From positions 1,512,501 through 1,576,500 of the forward strand of contig JAULSR010000007.1 of NCBI GenBank assembly GCA_030512295.1: a stretch of 64,000 nucleotides of DNA, read 5' to 3'. Origin of the DNA: Bombardia bombarda (Eukaryota; Ascomycota; Sordariomycetes; Sordariales; Lasiosphaeriaceae). A model generated the notes under the pieces. That model saw only the letters and a program-made list of their open reading frames with translations. It made no database searches and was not told the origin of the DNA. Both the position numbers and the translations under genes were made by a program. Shown here piece by piece: positions 21,408 through 32,419 of this stretch; position 1 is the stretch's first letter, and each line of letters opens with the position of its first letter.

Positions 21408-21832
21408 TCATTGCCTGAGTCTGCACAAGGGCCTGCCGTTTTCCAGAACCCTGTTGTTGCAGGTGAGCTTCGAGTTGGCGATGCACGTCAGTGCCGCATT
21501 GCCTGCCATGTTATGTCAGCAAGAGACCCTTCACATCAAAAGGGGGAGGGAGGCGATCAATAAGTGATTTCATGATCGTAGTGCAACGTACAACCGGCCG
21601 TGTTTGCTGGAACACATTTCCCCTGCTGTCCATTTACGGCGCAGACGTCTTGCTTCTTGCTCGTTGCCGCAATACAGCAAGCGCCGTTCGCGACCGGACG
21701 GCCATTGTTTGCGTTTTGGCGCTCCAAGAGCAGGGTCTCGCGACGGACAGCCGTCATGCCTGGCTCCTCAATAGCGAGGGCATTGGTGAGGGACAGAGCC
21801 GCGAACAGAATAGCGAAGACGTTGCACTTCAT
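21408..21832 (-). CDS. Small secreted cysteine-rich protein (8 Cys, two exons)
   Basis: Read as complement(join(21408..21502,21592..21832)), 111 aa. Residues 1-20 (MKCNVFAILFAALSLTNALA) are a signal peptide. Without splicing the frame ends after ten unrelated residues. With donor GTACGT and the acceptor TTGCTGACATAACATGGCAG, exon 2 continues AGC-NAALTCIANSKLTC and ends RPLCRLRQ. The mature part then has eight cysteines starting with a CC pair (GACC, DVC, GKC, AGC, LTC, LTC, PLC), a spacing I know from small secreted proteins of filamentous ascomycetes. The perfect frame and gain of three paired cysteines support the splice. Function unknown; a candidate effector or hydrophobin-sized surface protein, though not a canonical hydrophobin. 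Confidence 0.8.
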
Positions 21833-22943
21833 CTTGAATAGCTGGTGAGTAGGTCTTGATGCTGGAAATTGGATAAATAGCGACAGAAAACAGAATAATG
21901 ACCGGCCGGCGGTAAGATAGAAAATACAATCCAGTTGAAGAGAAGATTAGAGCGTTAAGGTGAAAGAAGGAAAAGAACCAGAAACTTCCACCAGCGAGGG
22001 AGAGCGACTGGTTTATATCACCACAAACATACGGGGTCGTCAAGTTAGACAGGCGCTTACAATCGTTCTAGAATGTTACATTGAACACGGATCTTCAGAG
22101 ATCCCCCAGATTCCAGGCGCATATTACGGGTTACCGAGATCACAACCCTGGATCAGACCAAGCTCGTGAGACGTTGTCGGCTCTGGCGTCCATCTTGGAC
22201 CAATCCACATTTCCCATGGTCACTCGGTCCATGGTTGTAGGGGGAAACATAGGACGAACGCCTTTCCCAACGTCGCTTGGTGCCTGTCTCAGGTCAGTTG
22301 TTGAAGGTGACAACGCGAGGTGTCGTCGTTGATGTCTGAAACAAACTGGGGTACTTGGACCCACTTCTCCCTTTCAAGCAGCGTGAGCGGTCTGATTCGC
22401 TGGTACCGGATCTGCGACAGGGATTTAATCCAGGGGACGGTTGCAAGCGACGGGACCGCCCATGCACGGGCCAGGGACATCGACCCCTTTTAGTCAATCC
22501 ATTCTTTGCTATTATTCTGCCTGCCGCCAATTGAGGAACAATCGCCGATAGAATGCCGGCTGCATACTGTACTTACTGCATGGCAATGTGCGGCAGGTGT
22601 GCGAATTGTCTTTCCTATTTTCGATGTTGTCAAGTCTGCATGGAATGAAGTGAAAGATGGGATGGTTCAGTGTTTTCGAGATTGTTGGCCTTTGATTGAC
22701 GATGCATCAACAACTTAAGGACCACTGAGATGCATCCTGGGCAAGTAATCTGAGTCTTGAAGTAAAAGATGGAAAGAATTATGATTAAAACTACACTCGT
22801 AGGCTGCTTCTATTATACCATGATCATGTCTTGATGAACAAAGGAAAAGAAAACAAAGTAACAAGAACAACCTACTGTAAACCCAACAACAAAGAGACAA
22901 ACAAGTCACAAAGATCACTCTCCATCACACCGAAGAAATACGC
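21833..22943. other. Intergenic, no gene seen
   Basis: Holds the promoter of the secreted protein gene and the 3' flank of the NmrA-like gene. Nothing else supported. Confidence 0.5.
22012..22017 (-). promoter_or_regulatory. TATAAA box upstream of the small cysteine-rich protein
   Basis: On the minus strand the sequence reads GATATAAACC, 180 nt upstream of the ATG at 21832. Confidence 0.3.
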
Positions 22944-23903
22944 CTACTTCCTCTCAACAAACGGGCTCTTCTGCACCAGCCACTGCTCCATGCTCAACAA
23001 CCCCGGATGCTCCTTCCTCCTCGCCTCAATATCCGCCTTGTACCCATCACTAGCAAACCACCCAATCATCGTGCCCATCTCCTTGACCGCATACGTCAGC
23101 GCGCTGCCCAAGACCCCAAACGTCCCCGGCGCGGGGTGTCCCGTCGCCCGCGCAAAGCTGCCACTGAGCTGCTCCAGCGTCAACTCATCGCCCGCAAGCC
23201 CAACCGCTCTCCCATCCCACTCCCGCGGACTCGCGAACGCCTTGGCCACAAACACACCAATATCCGCCGTCGCAACCCACTGCAGCGCCTTATCCCTCTC
23301 ACCCAAATAATTCCGCAGCGCCGCCAGGAAAACCTTGGTCGGCAGCCCCGGCGCCAGATTATCCATGTACCCCACCGGGCGCAGGATGGTCCAGCCCATG
23401 CGGGGCGCGCTGCCCAGCGCGCCCGCGGTCGCGTCCCGCAGGTGCTGCTCGATGTGGTACTTTGTCTGGAAGTGCGGGATGGGGGTCTGGTTGTTCCACG
23501 AGGCCTTGTCGCCGCCGCGCTCGACGCTGCTGTAGACAAAGTGCTTGACGGTGCCGCTGGCGAGCGCGGCGTCGACCAGGGCCTTGCCCTGCTTGATCTC
23601 GCCCTCGGCCGTGACGCCGGGGCCCATGGACACCTGCACCGAGTAGACGCCCCAGATGGGGGAGGCCGGGTGCACGCGCTGGGCTTCCTGGAAGAGTGCG
23701 GGCACGTCGTCGAGGTTGCCTTGCACGAGCTTGATGTTGGCGGGGGAGCGCGCGGCGAGGCGCTGCGCGGAGGGGGACGAGGTCTGGCGGGTGACGGCGA
23801 GGATGGTGAACTGCTCGGCGAAGTTGGGCAGAGCCAGGAGGGCGTCGATGACGGCGCCGCCTTGGTGGCCGGTGGCGCCGGTGATGAGGAGGGTTTTGGA
23901 CAT
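22944..23903 (-). CDS. NmrA-like NAD(P)-binding protein
   Basis: Atypical short-chain dehydrogenase of the NmrA/HSCARG type, which binds NAD(P) and often acts as a redox-sensing regulator or as an uncharacterised reductase; cytosolic. Single exon, 319 aa from the ATG at 23901-23903 (MSKTLLITGATG); an in-frame upstream ATG at 23960 would add 19 Ser/Pro-rich residues. The Rossmann motif TGATGHQGGAV is at residues 8-18. Further landmarks are VQGNLDD, the VYSSVERGG strand and the WTILRPVGYMDN segment typical of NmrA proteins. The canonical YxxxK catalytic pair is not evident, although a Tyr is followed by HIEQ in the right area. Confidence 0.85.
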   Translation of the reverse strand: MSKTLLITGATGHQGGAVIDALLALPNFAEQFTILAVTRQTSSPSAQRLAARSPANIKLVQGNLDDVPALFQEAQRVHPASPIWGVYSVQVSMGPGVTAEGEIKQGKALVDAALASGTVKHFVYSSVERGGDKASWNNQTPIPHFQTKYHIEQHLRDATAGALGSAPRMGWTILRPVGYMDNLAPGLPTKVFLAALRNYLGERDKALQWVATADIGVFVAKAFASPREWDGRAVGLAGDELTLEQLSGSFARATGHPAPGTFGVLGSALTYAVKEMGTMIGWFASDGYKADIEARRKEHPGLLSMEQWLVQKSPFVERK

Positions 23904-24845
23904 GGTGGGTGGTTGGGATGCGGGTGAAGATTGAGAGGTTGGCTTGTTCGTGGCTGACACTGGGATGGGAATGTTTGCAGGAGATGCAGGAGATGCAGGA
24001 ATCTACGACGTCAGGACTCAGATCGGAAAACGGCACTCATGAGGGGGGCAGGGCCTTGATAGGGATGCCGAGAGGCGAGGTGAATGCCGTCCTTTCAGCC
24101 TGAGAGCCTGGCTGTCCATGATCGCCTCCTTTCCCGTGGCGGTGTTATGCTGTGATGACGCACGGGAAATTTGAACGCTACTTTTTCCTGAGCACTTGAG
24201 GCAGGCACGACTTGCCTAGGCTGTTGCCGGGCGAACTTTGTGGGCAGGCGGGTTGGAAGTCAAGAATGTGGTTTGCAGATCGTTAACAGACTTCGTGCAA
24301 TCTCCAGCTGTGTTAGTGCACGCTAAAGTGCATGTTTGGTTTTCGCGTTTTAGTGGGCGGTGAGTCCGACCTTCCGACGCTTTAGCACCTGCTAGGAAAA
24401 TAGTCGGCTGCCGAAATACTGGCCAAGATAGGACGACGCATCCCATTTAACACCGAATACGATCGGACCAGTCAGTTAGGCACACAGCTAGTCTGCGAGT
24501 TCGCTCTTGGATCCGTGAACAGCCGCACTCCCATCAATGATCGCCTGGCCAGCGCGACTCAGGACAGAAATGATATGGGGACCCAGATAGGGGTATTCCT
24601 CGGCCACAGCGTACCTATTTGTCAGGCAATGACGACCATGACGGAACCATTACCGCGCCATACGTTTTCCCTCCATCGTCCAAGTGGCCAACCTCTTCTG
24701 TGGCTGGGGGCTATCGGCGAGGAAACACACTTCCTTCATTGACCGCCATACATCACCATTCCCCCCGGTCACCACTTGTCTCTCACCACAGCCGTCATCA
24801 CCCAAATTCCCACCCGAAGGAAAAGGAAACAAGGACGCCACCAAA
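23904..24845. other. Divergent intergenic region
   Basis: Promoter region shared by the NmrA-like gene and the NTF2-like gene. A short tandem GAGATGCAG repeat lies near 23980-24000. No gene seen. Confidence 0.5.
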
Positions 24846-25385
24846 ATGTCAGACAAGTCCTCCGTCCGGACGCGCACCACCCAAGCACTCCTCGAAGGCT
24901 ACAGTAGCTTGTCGGTGCCCAAGCTCCTCAGCTCCCTGTCGCCCAACTTCGCCCACAAGGTGCTGCCGGCCAGCCTGGGCATCCCCCACCGCGACAAGGC
25001 GGCCTTTGCCGAGTGCGCCGCCGGCATCTTCGACACCTTTGAACAGTTCCGCATGGTGCCCGAGGGCGCCTTTGAAGATGAGGTCCAGGGCGTCGTCATC
25101 ATCCACGCGCGCATGGAGGGCACGCTCAAGAAGAACAAGGGCCAATGGAACAATGAATGCATGTTGATTGTGCGCTTTACAGAGGACGGTAGCCAGGTCA
25201 AGGAGATTGAGGAGTTTGTCGACAGCCAAAAGGCGCTCGAGATGAAGAGGAAGCACTCGCCCCTCAACTTTATGAATGTGGGCACGCCAGAGGACGTTGA
25301 AGGGTTGGCGAGGGTGCGCAACATGGTGATCTTCACTTGCCTTGCGGCTGGGACGTACTTTGGAGTTAGAAGGCTGCTCCGTTGA
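24846..25385 (+). CDS. SnoaL/NTF2-like domain protein with C-terminal membrane segment
   Basis: 179 aa from the ATG at 24846 (CAAAATGTC). The body has the layout of an NTF2-like cone: a helix pair around LLEGYSSLSVPKLLSSLSPNF, a sheet with VVIIHARMEGTL and ECMLIVRFTEDG, and the ending KEIEEFVDS, which matches the usual final strand of SnoaL-type proteins. Residues about 160-176 (MVIFTCLAAGTYFGV) are a likely tail anchor. No catalytic residues can be pointed to. The upstream part of the open frame (54 codons) looks like 5' UTR. Confidence 0.72.
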   Translation: MSDKSSVRTRTTQALLEGYSSLSVPKLLSSLSPNFAHKVLPASLGIPHRDKAAFAECAAGIFDTFEQFRMVPEGAFEDEVQGVVIIHARMEGTLKKNKGQWNNECMLIVRFTEDGSQVKEIEEFVDSQKALEMKRKHSPLNFMNVGTPEDVEGLARVRNMVIFTCLAAGTYFGVRRLLR

Positions 25386-26088
25386 AGTGGTCGTCGGCCG
25401 GCTGGCTGAGGTACTGGGACTGGGCTTGGACTTTGGGTTGTATTGTACGATAGTTGGCAACCGGATCACATGGCAAGATGAGGGTTTATAACATGAGGGA
25501 AAACGGGCATGTATATACATCTTTCGCGTCTTATGATGTTTCTTTTGTTTATAAGTACATACTAAGAATTTGGATGAAGATTTATTTTGGGTTTGCGGGA
25601 ACTGTCCGGCACATCGTGCATATAGGGTCGCGGAAGCTTAGTGGTGTCAATGTCAGGATGCATCTTTTCCGCCATAATCACCTTTGGTATCGAATAACAA
25701 ATTAAACGAATGACAGTGCATGATGCAAATGTTGTATAGTCTCTTAACTGCTTCCATATTAGATACCTTCACCTCTATTCTTTCTTGCAATGCAGCACAA
25801 GCACCATTTGTACCAGACGCTTCTTGACAATCAACTACAACTACCGCACAACATACATCATTTTAAGTACTGGTTTGCTTCTCTCGTGCACTCAGGTCAC
25901 CCACTCTCGTACCCTCCCCTCCCCTGTTATTTACTCGTCAACCGTCTTCACAATCCACCCACCCACCCAAATTGCGATACAGTACAACTACAGCACTGGT
26001 CAATAAGTTTGGTAACGCGCCCTTTAAGCCAAGTCAAGTTGGATCGTCACCATCCTTCTTCACCATAACTGCACCCGCCCCGCACCTC
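25386..26088. other. Convergent intergenic
   Basis: AT-richer 3'-3' gap without a supported gene. Confidence 0.5.
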
Positions 26089-26688
26089 CTAAGCCGTCTG
26101 TCCCCTCAACCCATTCCAAAGCGCCACACTCCCCGCCACAAACGGCATCACAATCCGCACCCCATTCAGCTTAATCCACCTCCTCGCATAGTACTCCGCC
26201 AGACTCGCATCCACCCCGCTCACCTTCGGATCACTCAGCCCGTCCAGCTTGTTATTCAGCGGCTGCATGTTGACCGCCGAGTGCACCACTGTGACGAGAT
26301 GGCACACCGCCGACAGCGCATACAGCTTCCACGTGTACCCGCCACCGTCCACCGCCCCCCTGATGTTGCCATTCGCAAGGCCCCGGAGCGAGCCGACAGA
26401 CGGAGCGGCGGTGGCGGCCGACCACGCGGCGTAGGCGTACCCAAAGATGCCGAGCGTCGAGATGGGCCGGAAGAAGACGTTGCCGACGCTCCAGAAGACG
26501 GGCCACTGCCGGCCGAGGTGGCGCGTTGCGGCCTCGTACGTCGCGGGCGAGGAGGAGCCGGGGCGCGGGAAGTCGACGAGGAGCGCGGGCACGCCCATGA
26601 AGGATTGGGTGATGGCGTTGCCGAGGAGGATGAAGGAGAAGGCGACGGTGGTGCCGACGACGGCGGAGGTTGGGACGGCGGGGGCCAT
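26089..26688 (-). CDS. DUF1772 (anthrone oxygenase-like) membrane protein
   Basis: 199 aa, single exon, ATG at 26686-26688. Four membrane segments can be seen: VGTTVAFSFILLGNAI, the FFRPISTLGIFGYAYAAW region, the YALSAVCHLVTVVHSAV region and IVMPFVAGSVALWNGL. The P/N-rich loop with MQPLNNKLD before the last helix is typical of DUF1772. Some members act as anthrone oxygenases in polyketide pathways, but most are uncharacterised. It stands 1.2 kb from a P450 transcribed in the same direction; no polyketide synthase is in the window, so an anthrone substrate is not implied. Confidence 0.75.
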   Translation of the reverse strand: MAPAVPTSAVVGTTVAFSFILLGNAITQSFMGVPALLVDFPRPGSSSPATYEAATRHLGRQWPVFWSVGNVFFRPISTLGIFGYAYAAWSAATAAPSVGSLRGLANGNIRGAVDGGGYTWKLYALSAVCHLVTVVHSAVNMQPLNNKLDGLSDPKVSGVDASLAEYYARRWIKLNGVRIVMPFVAGSVALWNGLRGQTA

Positions 26689-27911
26689 TTTTCTGGGTTG
26701 TGTGTCTGGGTTGTTTGGGAGATGGTTGAGGGGGGGTCAAAGAATGCAGATGTGGTGTGTGAAGGAATCAGGCAATGTTATGAAAGGGTTTGGGAGTGCT
26801 GTGTGTTTGGTGGGCGGGTAAGCTGAAAATGAAGGATATCTGTAGATCAAAGGGGACAAGGGAGGTTGTTGACTACCACAATCTGACAATGTGCCTCTCA
26901 GGGACTTCCCCCTTAATTTTAGGTTCAGCTTTTGCACTTCATTTGTCATTTGTTGTGGGCTCTGTTCATGTTGATGCTGACATTGGTGTTGCTGTTCTTT
27001 CTGTCTGATGCGCTGATCTAAACAGTCAAGTCGTAACTGCTGACTCGCACAATCTGCATCCCCCTTTCCGATGAAATTCAAGCTTTGTTGCGCCTGCTTG
27101 ACATGCATTTACTTTGGCTAATGAGTCGAAGCATAAAATCAGGTACGTAGGTACTCTCCTCATGGGAGAAGACGAAAAGGGGGTCAAGCAAGCGTACTAC
27201 TTAGGTAGGTATGTGCTAGGACCTCCTTAGTCGACGCCTCAAAGCTTGTCTGAATCATGCACTGCACATACCGCCAGACGCCCGACAGAAAGTCTAATGT
27301 CGATAGACACAAGAAAATAACAACAGACATGTGGGGGAGAGGTGGAGGCATGGCTAGCACGAGAACATCCAACCCCAGCCACATGGTGTGCGCGTCTGTT
27401 CATGCCTGTTGAGGGTTTGGTGGTTGCCTACGCCATGTCACTGCCACGTCGAGAAAGTGAGGCACCTGCAGAAAACGCAGTGCGGCAACCGGGTAGCTGT
27501 ATCTTTATGTTAGAGATGAGGCAGTCATTTGAGCACTTTTCAGTGAAACTCCGCACGATTGGGGTCTTATTAGGAATAAAGACAATGGGGTGAAATGTAG
27601 TGGTATTAAGGTAGAATAACATGTATTCATACAGATTTTAGTATCTACTCCTCCGTACTCTTGAAGTGAAAGTGCCAGCCCCTGTCAACTGCCCAGATAC
27701 CCAACCCTAAAACCACACGTAGATCTACCAGAAAGAAAACAAATCTCCATGCTTGTATCGTACAGTGGCACACGACATGCCTACCTACTCAGACATAATC
27801 CAACACCCGCAACCTCCAGCCCTGACCCCTCCATTCCCGACATGAATTAATGTATGCTGCGCTATCTACCCCCCCTTGTAAAACAAACAAAATGACGCCC
27901 CATCATAACAA
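26689..27911. other. Intergenic, no gene seen
   Basis: Flanks of the DUF1772 and P450 genes. A palindromic-looking TTCTCCCATGAGGAGA-type sequence near 27155 is the only structure noted, and it is weak. Confidence 0.4.
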
Positions 27912-29847
27912 TCACAACCCCACCATGGAGTTCACCCTACTGACCTGTATGCAAACATCCTGCTTCTTCGCATTCGACACCGCCGGCACCGTCAACACAC
28001 CAAGCGGCACCCCGGGGCCTGGCCTCTTGACCTCCACCTTGGGCACGTTCCCACTCCTCGCCGCAGTCAGAAACTCGGCGCGCTTCGTCTCATCATCCGC
28101 CTCAGCCTCACGCCACAGCCGCAACGCCTCCTGCTTGCGCGCCTCGCTGCGCGGCTCAAATGCCATCTGGAACGGGTCGGGCTTGATGATGAGCAGCGAG
28201 TTGCTCTTGTCGAGCGGCACGGGGAAGTCGTGGCCGGGGTTGGCGGGATCGCGCTTGGGCTTGAGGTTGAAGCACCAGGCCAGCGAGCCGCACGCGACGA
28301 GCAGCTCGTCTTGGGTGAGCGACATGCCCAGGCACTGCCGGTGGCCCCAGCCGAAGGAGGACATGCCCTTGATGGTGGGGAACTGCGTCAGGGGCTCTTG
28401 GTAGGTCGGCCAGCCCGGCTCGAGCCAGCGCTCGGGGTGGAAGTTCTCGGGGTCGGGGTACTTGTTGGGGTTGCGGAGGAAGGCCCTGGGTGGAGGGTGT
28501 TAGTGCGTGTGATGAGGGAAGGAAAATGTGGGGACGTACCAGTCGAGCGGGAGAAGGCGCGTTCCCTTGGGGATGAAGTAGCCGTTGTAAACGTCATCGG
28601 CTTCGGTCTCGTGGGCAACGCCTGTTGTTATCTTATCGTAAGCAAGTGTAAAAGGCGAGGAAGGTACAATGGTTGATGGGGAGAGGAGGGGAAATGAGGA
28701 CCCACCCGTTGGAACGTTTGGCTTCCACCGCATTGTCTCCTTGATGCAGGCGCGCAAAATCGGCAGGCGCGGGGAGTCGGCCAGAGTAGGCAGACGTCCC
28801 TCGCAAACTTCGTCAATCTCCCTCTGTACGGCTGCCTGCCACTCTGGATGGTAGATCATCGACACCAGCCAATATGACAACGGGCCCGCAACGGTGAAGA
28901 TGCCGACGAGTGCAAGCATGCCAATGACAGACGACGCCTCGTAGTCACCCGAGATCGACGACTTGACCGAATTCTTCTCGAGAAACTGCCTTGTCCAGCA
29001 CGAGCGCATCTCGCCCCTGCCCATCTTCTCGCGCACACCGAGGAAGCGTGCCATCCACCAAGCCTGTTGCTCATCGTGACGCTTGCGCTCCGCCCTCTTC
29101 CACGGGTTTAGGATCCAAGGCAAGTGCCAGAGGGGCGTCAGGACATTGGTGATGGGACCAGCTGGAGACATCTGCGTGAGAAGGCCCCAGGCGCTCTTTG
29201 TGCAGTACTCGCTGAGGCTGGGGTCATCCCACGTCAGCTGGCACATGACCTTGGATGCCATATCCTCAAGCGAGGCCTGGAAGTTGTCGGGGTTCTCAAT
29301 CAGCCGCGCCAGCCAGCGCTTGGATTCGAAGTACATCACGCCGTGATACTGGGCGTTGCTGGCATCCGTGATGTAGGCGTGTGTGAGACGTCTCTGACGG
29401 GACCAGTATTCTGTTTCAACGTGTGAGTCTGCTATCTCGTAATGGCTTGTCAAGGCACTTACGATTTCTGCCCATCAGCGGCAGATACTCCATCGAGCCA
29501 TGGGTACTCTTCGAGTCAAACAGCGACCTGATCATGGGTCGGTCTGAGTTGAGCTTGGCGCGCTTGATGAGCAGGTCCTCCGCCACCTTCTCATCCGTGA
29601 TGATGATGAACTTGGCGCCCAGCATCTCGGTCCTGTATAACCCCATGGACCCATACTTGTCGGCCCACTCCTTGAACTTGAGCCACATGAAGTCGATAGG
29701 AAGGTCGTGTACCCGTCCGATATACGGGATCTGTGTCGGCCCTGGGAGGCCGTTGGGGTCGTTCATCTCTCGAAAGACTTTCAGGAAGTGCAGGATGGCG
29801 ACGCCCACCAGGGCGAAGCACAGCACCAAAACCGTGAGAAGCTGCAT
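27912..29847 (-). CDS. Cytochrome P450 monooxygenase (four exons)
   Basis: Heme-thiolate monooxygenase anchored in the ER. Structure complement(join(27912..28485,28540..28621,28706..29410,29463..29847)), 581 aa; all junctions keep frame and use GTAAGT, GTGGGT and GTACGT donors. N-terminal anchor about residues 3-22. Helix K motif ExxR in KETMRW; PERF region FHPERW; heme loop FGWGHRQCLG with Cys near residue 440. The I-helix (GIFTVAGPLSYW) lacks the usual A/G-G-x-D/E-T-T acid-threonine pair, so oxygen activation may be unusual. The last residues after CIQ overlap a possible donor (GTCAGT), so the C-terminus could differ by a short exon. Substrate unknown. Confidence 0.88.
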
Positions 29848-32419
29848 CGTTTATGTGAAGAAGGCAGTGCTGTTGAAAAAAGCTGACGCTAAGCCGATAC
29901 GATAGGATAAGGGTCGGACGGCTACAACGACAGGTCACCACCAATCTTATAAGGATGAAAACACGAATGCAAAAGGGGAGCGCGGTGGGTAGAGAGACAA
30001 TCCGAGTTCATGCAGGAAGGACGGAGGATGTTGGGGGTTTTACTTAACTCTCTTTCTCACTGTCCGAGATGATCTTGCATTCCTCAGGTGCTTTTGAGAT
30101 ACGCCGCTATATTATCCTAGCAGGCTATGGACAGCTAAGATTCACATCGGTATTATTTCAACCCCCTTCGGCCCAAGCGCTAGGTTGTGACTGGGCAACC
30201 AGCGCAAAGTTGCAGCCTGCAACAGACCGAGAGGATCGATCTTCTAACTCGGATCCTGCACGCTGGGGCTGCCAGGCGGGTATCTGCAAGCACAATGTCC
30301 AGATGCTCCCCATTTTAGCTCTCTGCCCTTGCAGTCCAGTACGACTTTACAGCTACGCTAGGCCGGGCTTGCTTGCGAGGTGAGTATTGACTTGGAGGTG
30401 GCGATTATCTGCTATCCCCTAGACTCTGCTATTGCACCAAACTGATAGTCTTATTCAACCAGTTTGAAGAACTAGCCAACGGTCAGCTGGATCATCTTAA
30501 CGGTCTCGACTTCTAGACGAACCGTCTCCCATCATCCTTCAAAGACCCTGCTAGCATGTGAGGCCCGAGTCGAGATCCAGGTCGACCCATCAGTCCCGTC
30601 CCGTCTTGGCTTTATTAAGCCTCGCTTTTTCGGCTGTTGCTGTTGATGTATCTGTTCGCAGCTCGGCGCTTTGTGCGACAGAGGGCGAGCAATTACCAGA
30701 GCCAGTACGGGCTGGTTTGGTAGCAGTCCCCACCGTTGAGCGCTAAGATACCGCTAACGTTTGCTGGTATTGTCTTAGGGGTAAACCACGGACCATGATG
30801 CAACAGCACGTTATGCAAAATGCTCGTAGGCGTTGAAGTAGCAAGACGCATTCCAAATACAGCGATAAGGTCGTCCGAAAGTACAAACCATGATCTCGAG
30901 TTGCCTATCGTCACTTTTTAGACTCGCTACTCAGGATTATCCGCGCATTCACCGGGTTACCCAGTGCCAAAGGTCGTATTTACTACGCAGTTTGGTAAAG
31001 CATGGACCACGCGGCGATATAAACAGAGCGACAAGTCATAGGAGGCACGTCATCATTATCTGCGATGTTTCTCTAGCCTCCCTGGATATCTGCCATCTGC
31101 GGTAGCTCGTTGCTTGCCTTCTGTTTGATGTTGAGACGACAAAGGAGTACAGAGTGCTGACATGCAGTACTTATCTATACACTATGTTGAGATTACAGGG
31201 CATTCAGGCCCGCAACAATTCTATTTCCACACATCCATGACGAGTGCAATCCTATTCCACCGTCACTCACGCCAGAGACCAATATCATAAAGACCGATTT
31301 CCCACTCCACGGGATTTAATACACGAACTCGTCATCGATTATGTATCATGGCTTCGGACAAGTGCGGCAGAAGATAGCCTCCGGTCGGATTCCTGGCGGA
31401 CCCGAATGTTCTCCCTCTCAATGGGACGCTGTTCTATCTTTGGCGCCTTGAAGCATATTTCTAACGACCGAAGATATTCCGCAGACGGCCTGAACCCACA
31501 TTCTACTGACGGCCAAAATTTCACATGCATACTCTGATATCTACCTACAGATTCAAGCTTCTGTGGCGGTGCTTCTACGGTATTTAAGCTCGACGCCGTC
31601 CCGCCCGAACCTTTAGTCTGTCTCCTACCCCTGAATAAAGCAGTATCAATGCGCGGGATCGGAGCTCTGCGTGTCCTGCCAATCGCGCCATCATTCTTCT
31701 TGCATTATCTCAGATTTGTTTTCTCTCACTCTGGCCCGGCGATCAGGCCTTCAAGGAAATGGGAAATGGAATGATTCGAATTTAGTGCGTAGTAAACACT
31801 GAACGATTCGACCATCATGGGCACGTCACACAAGATGATCGCCTTGTGCTGGCATAACCATGGTGTTATGTTGTCAAAGTTGAGAGGCAAGTGATGAATC
31901 TCACATTTCGCAATCATATTCGGAACCGACAGAGGCCCAAACCTGCCCGGGCTACTTGCCAGCGGGGAGGGCGGCCCTTGCACAACGCCTAGCAGCCACC
32001 TGTGGAGTATCATTGCAACTGTTGCACGCCGTGACGTTCTCGATTCCGACTCGTATTGTGAGCGTGAGTTGTCTTTTAAAGTCCCGGAGCGTTGGACCAG
32101 GCCGAACCAACACAAGACTGATTTCCACAGTCCGGACAGCCCTATGAGACGACATGGTGGCCGAGGGTGGCAACCTCCGACTATTCAGGGGTGAGAGTCG
32201 ACCATGTTACTAGAATGATTATTTATCCCAGCGACGACGCGCTTCGTTCGGAGATTCGCTTGTAGTTACACATTTCCGTCATTGCTCCCAATTTAATGCC
32301 GGTTTTACGTTGTGAAGCTAGACAAGACCTCTCTTTCCTCCATTTTTGAACAATCTCTGTTGTCGCTGCCGTATTTACTTACAGTAACTAGCTTCTGGAC
32401 CAAATTCAGCAAGCAAAAA
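29848..32419. other. 2.6-kb gene-free stretch
   Basis: Divergent promoter side of the P450 and the FAD monooxygenase. Open frames up to ~130 codons exist on both strands but none shows domains, splice logic or codon bias. No repeat family was recognised by eye. Confidence 0.5.
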
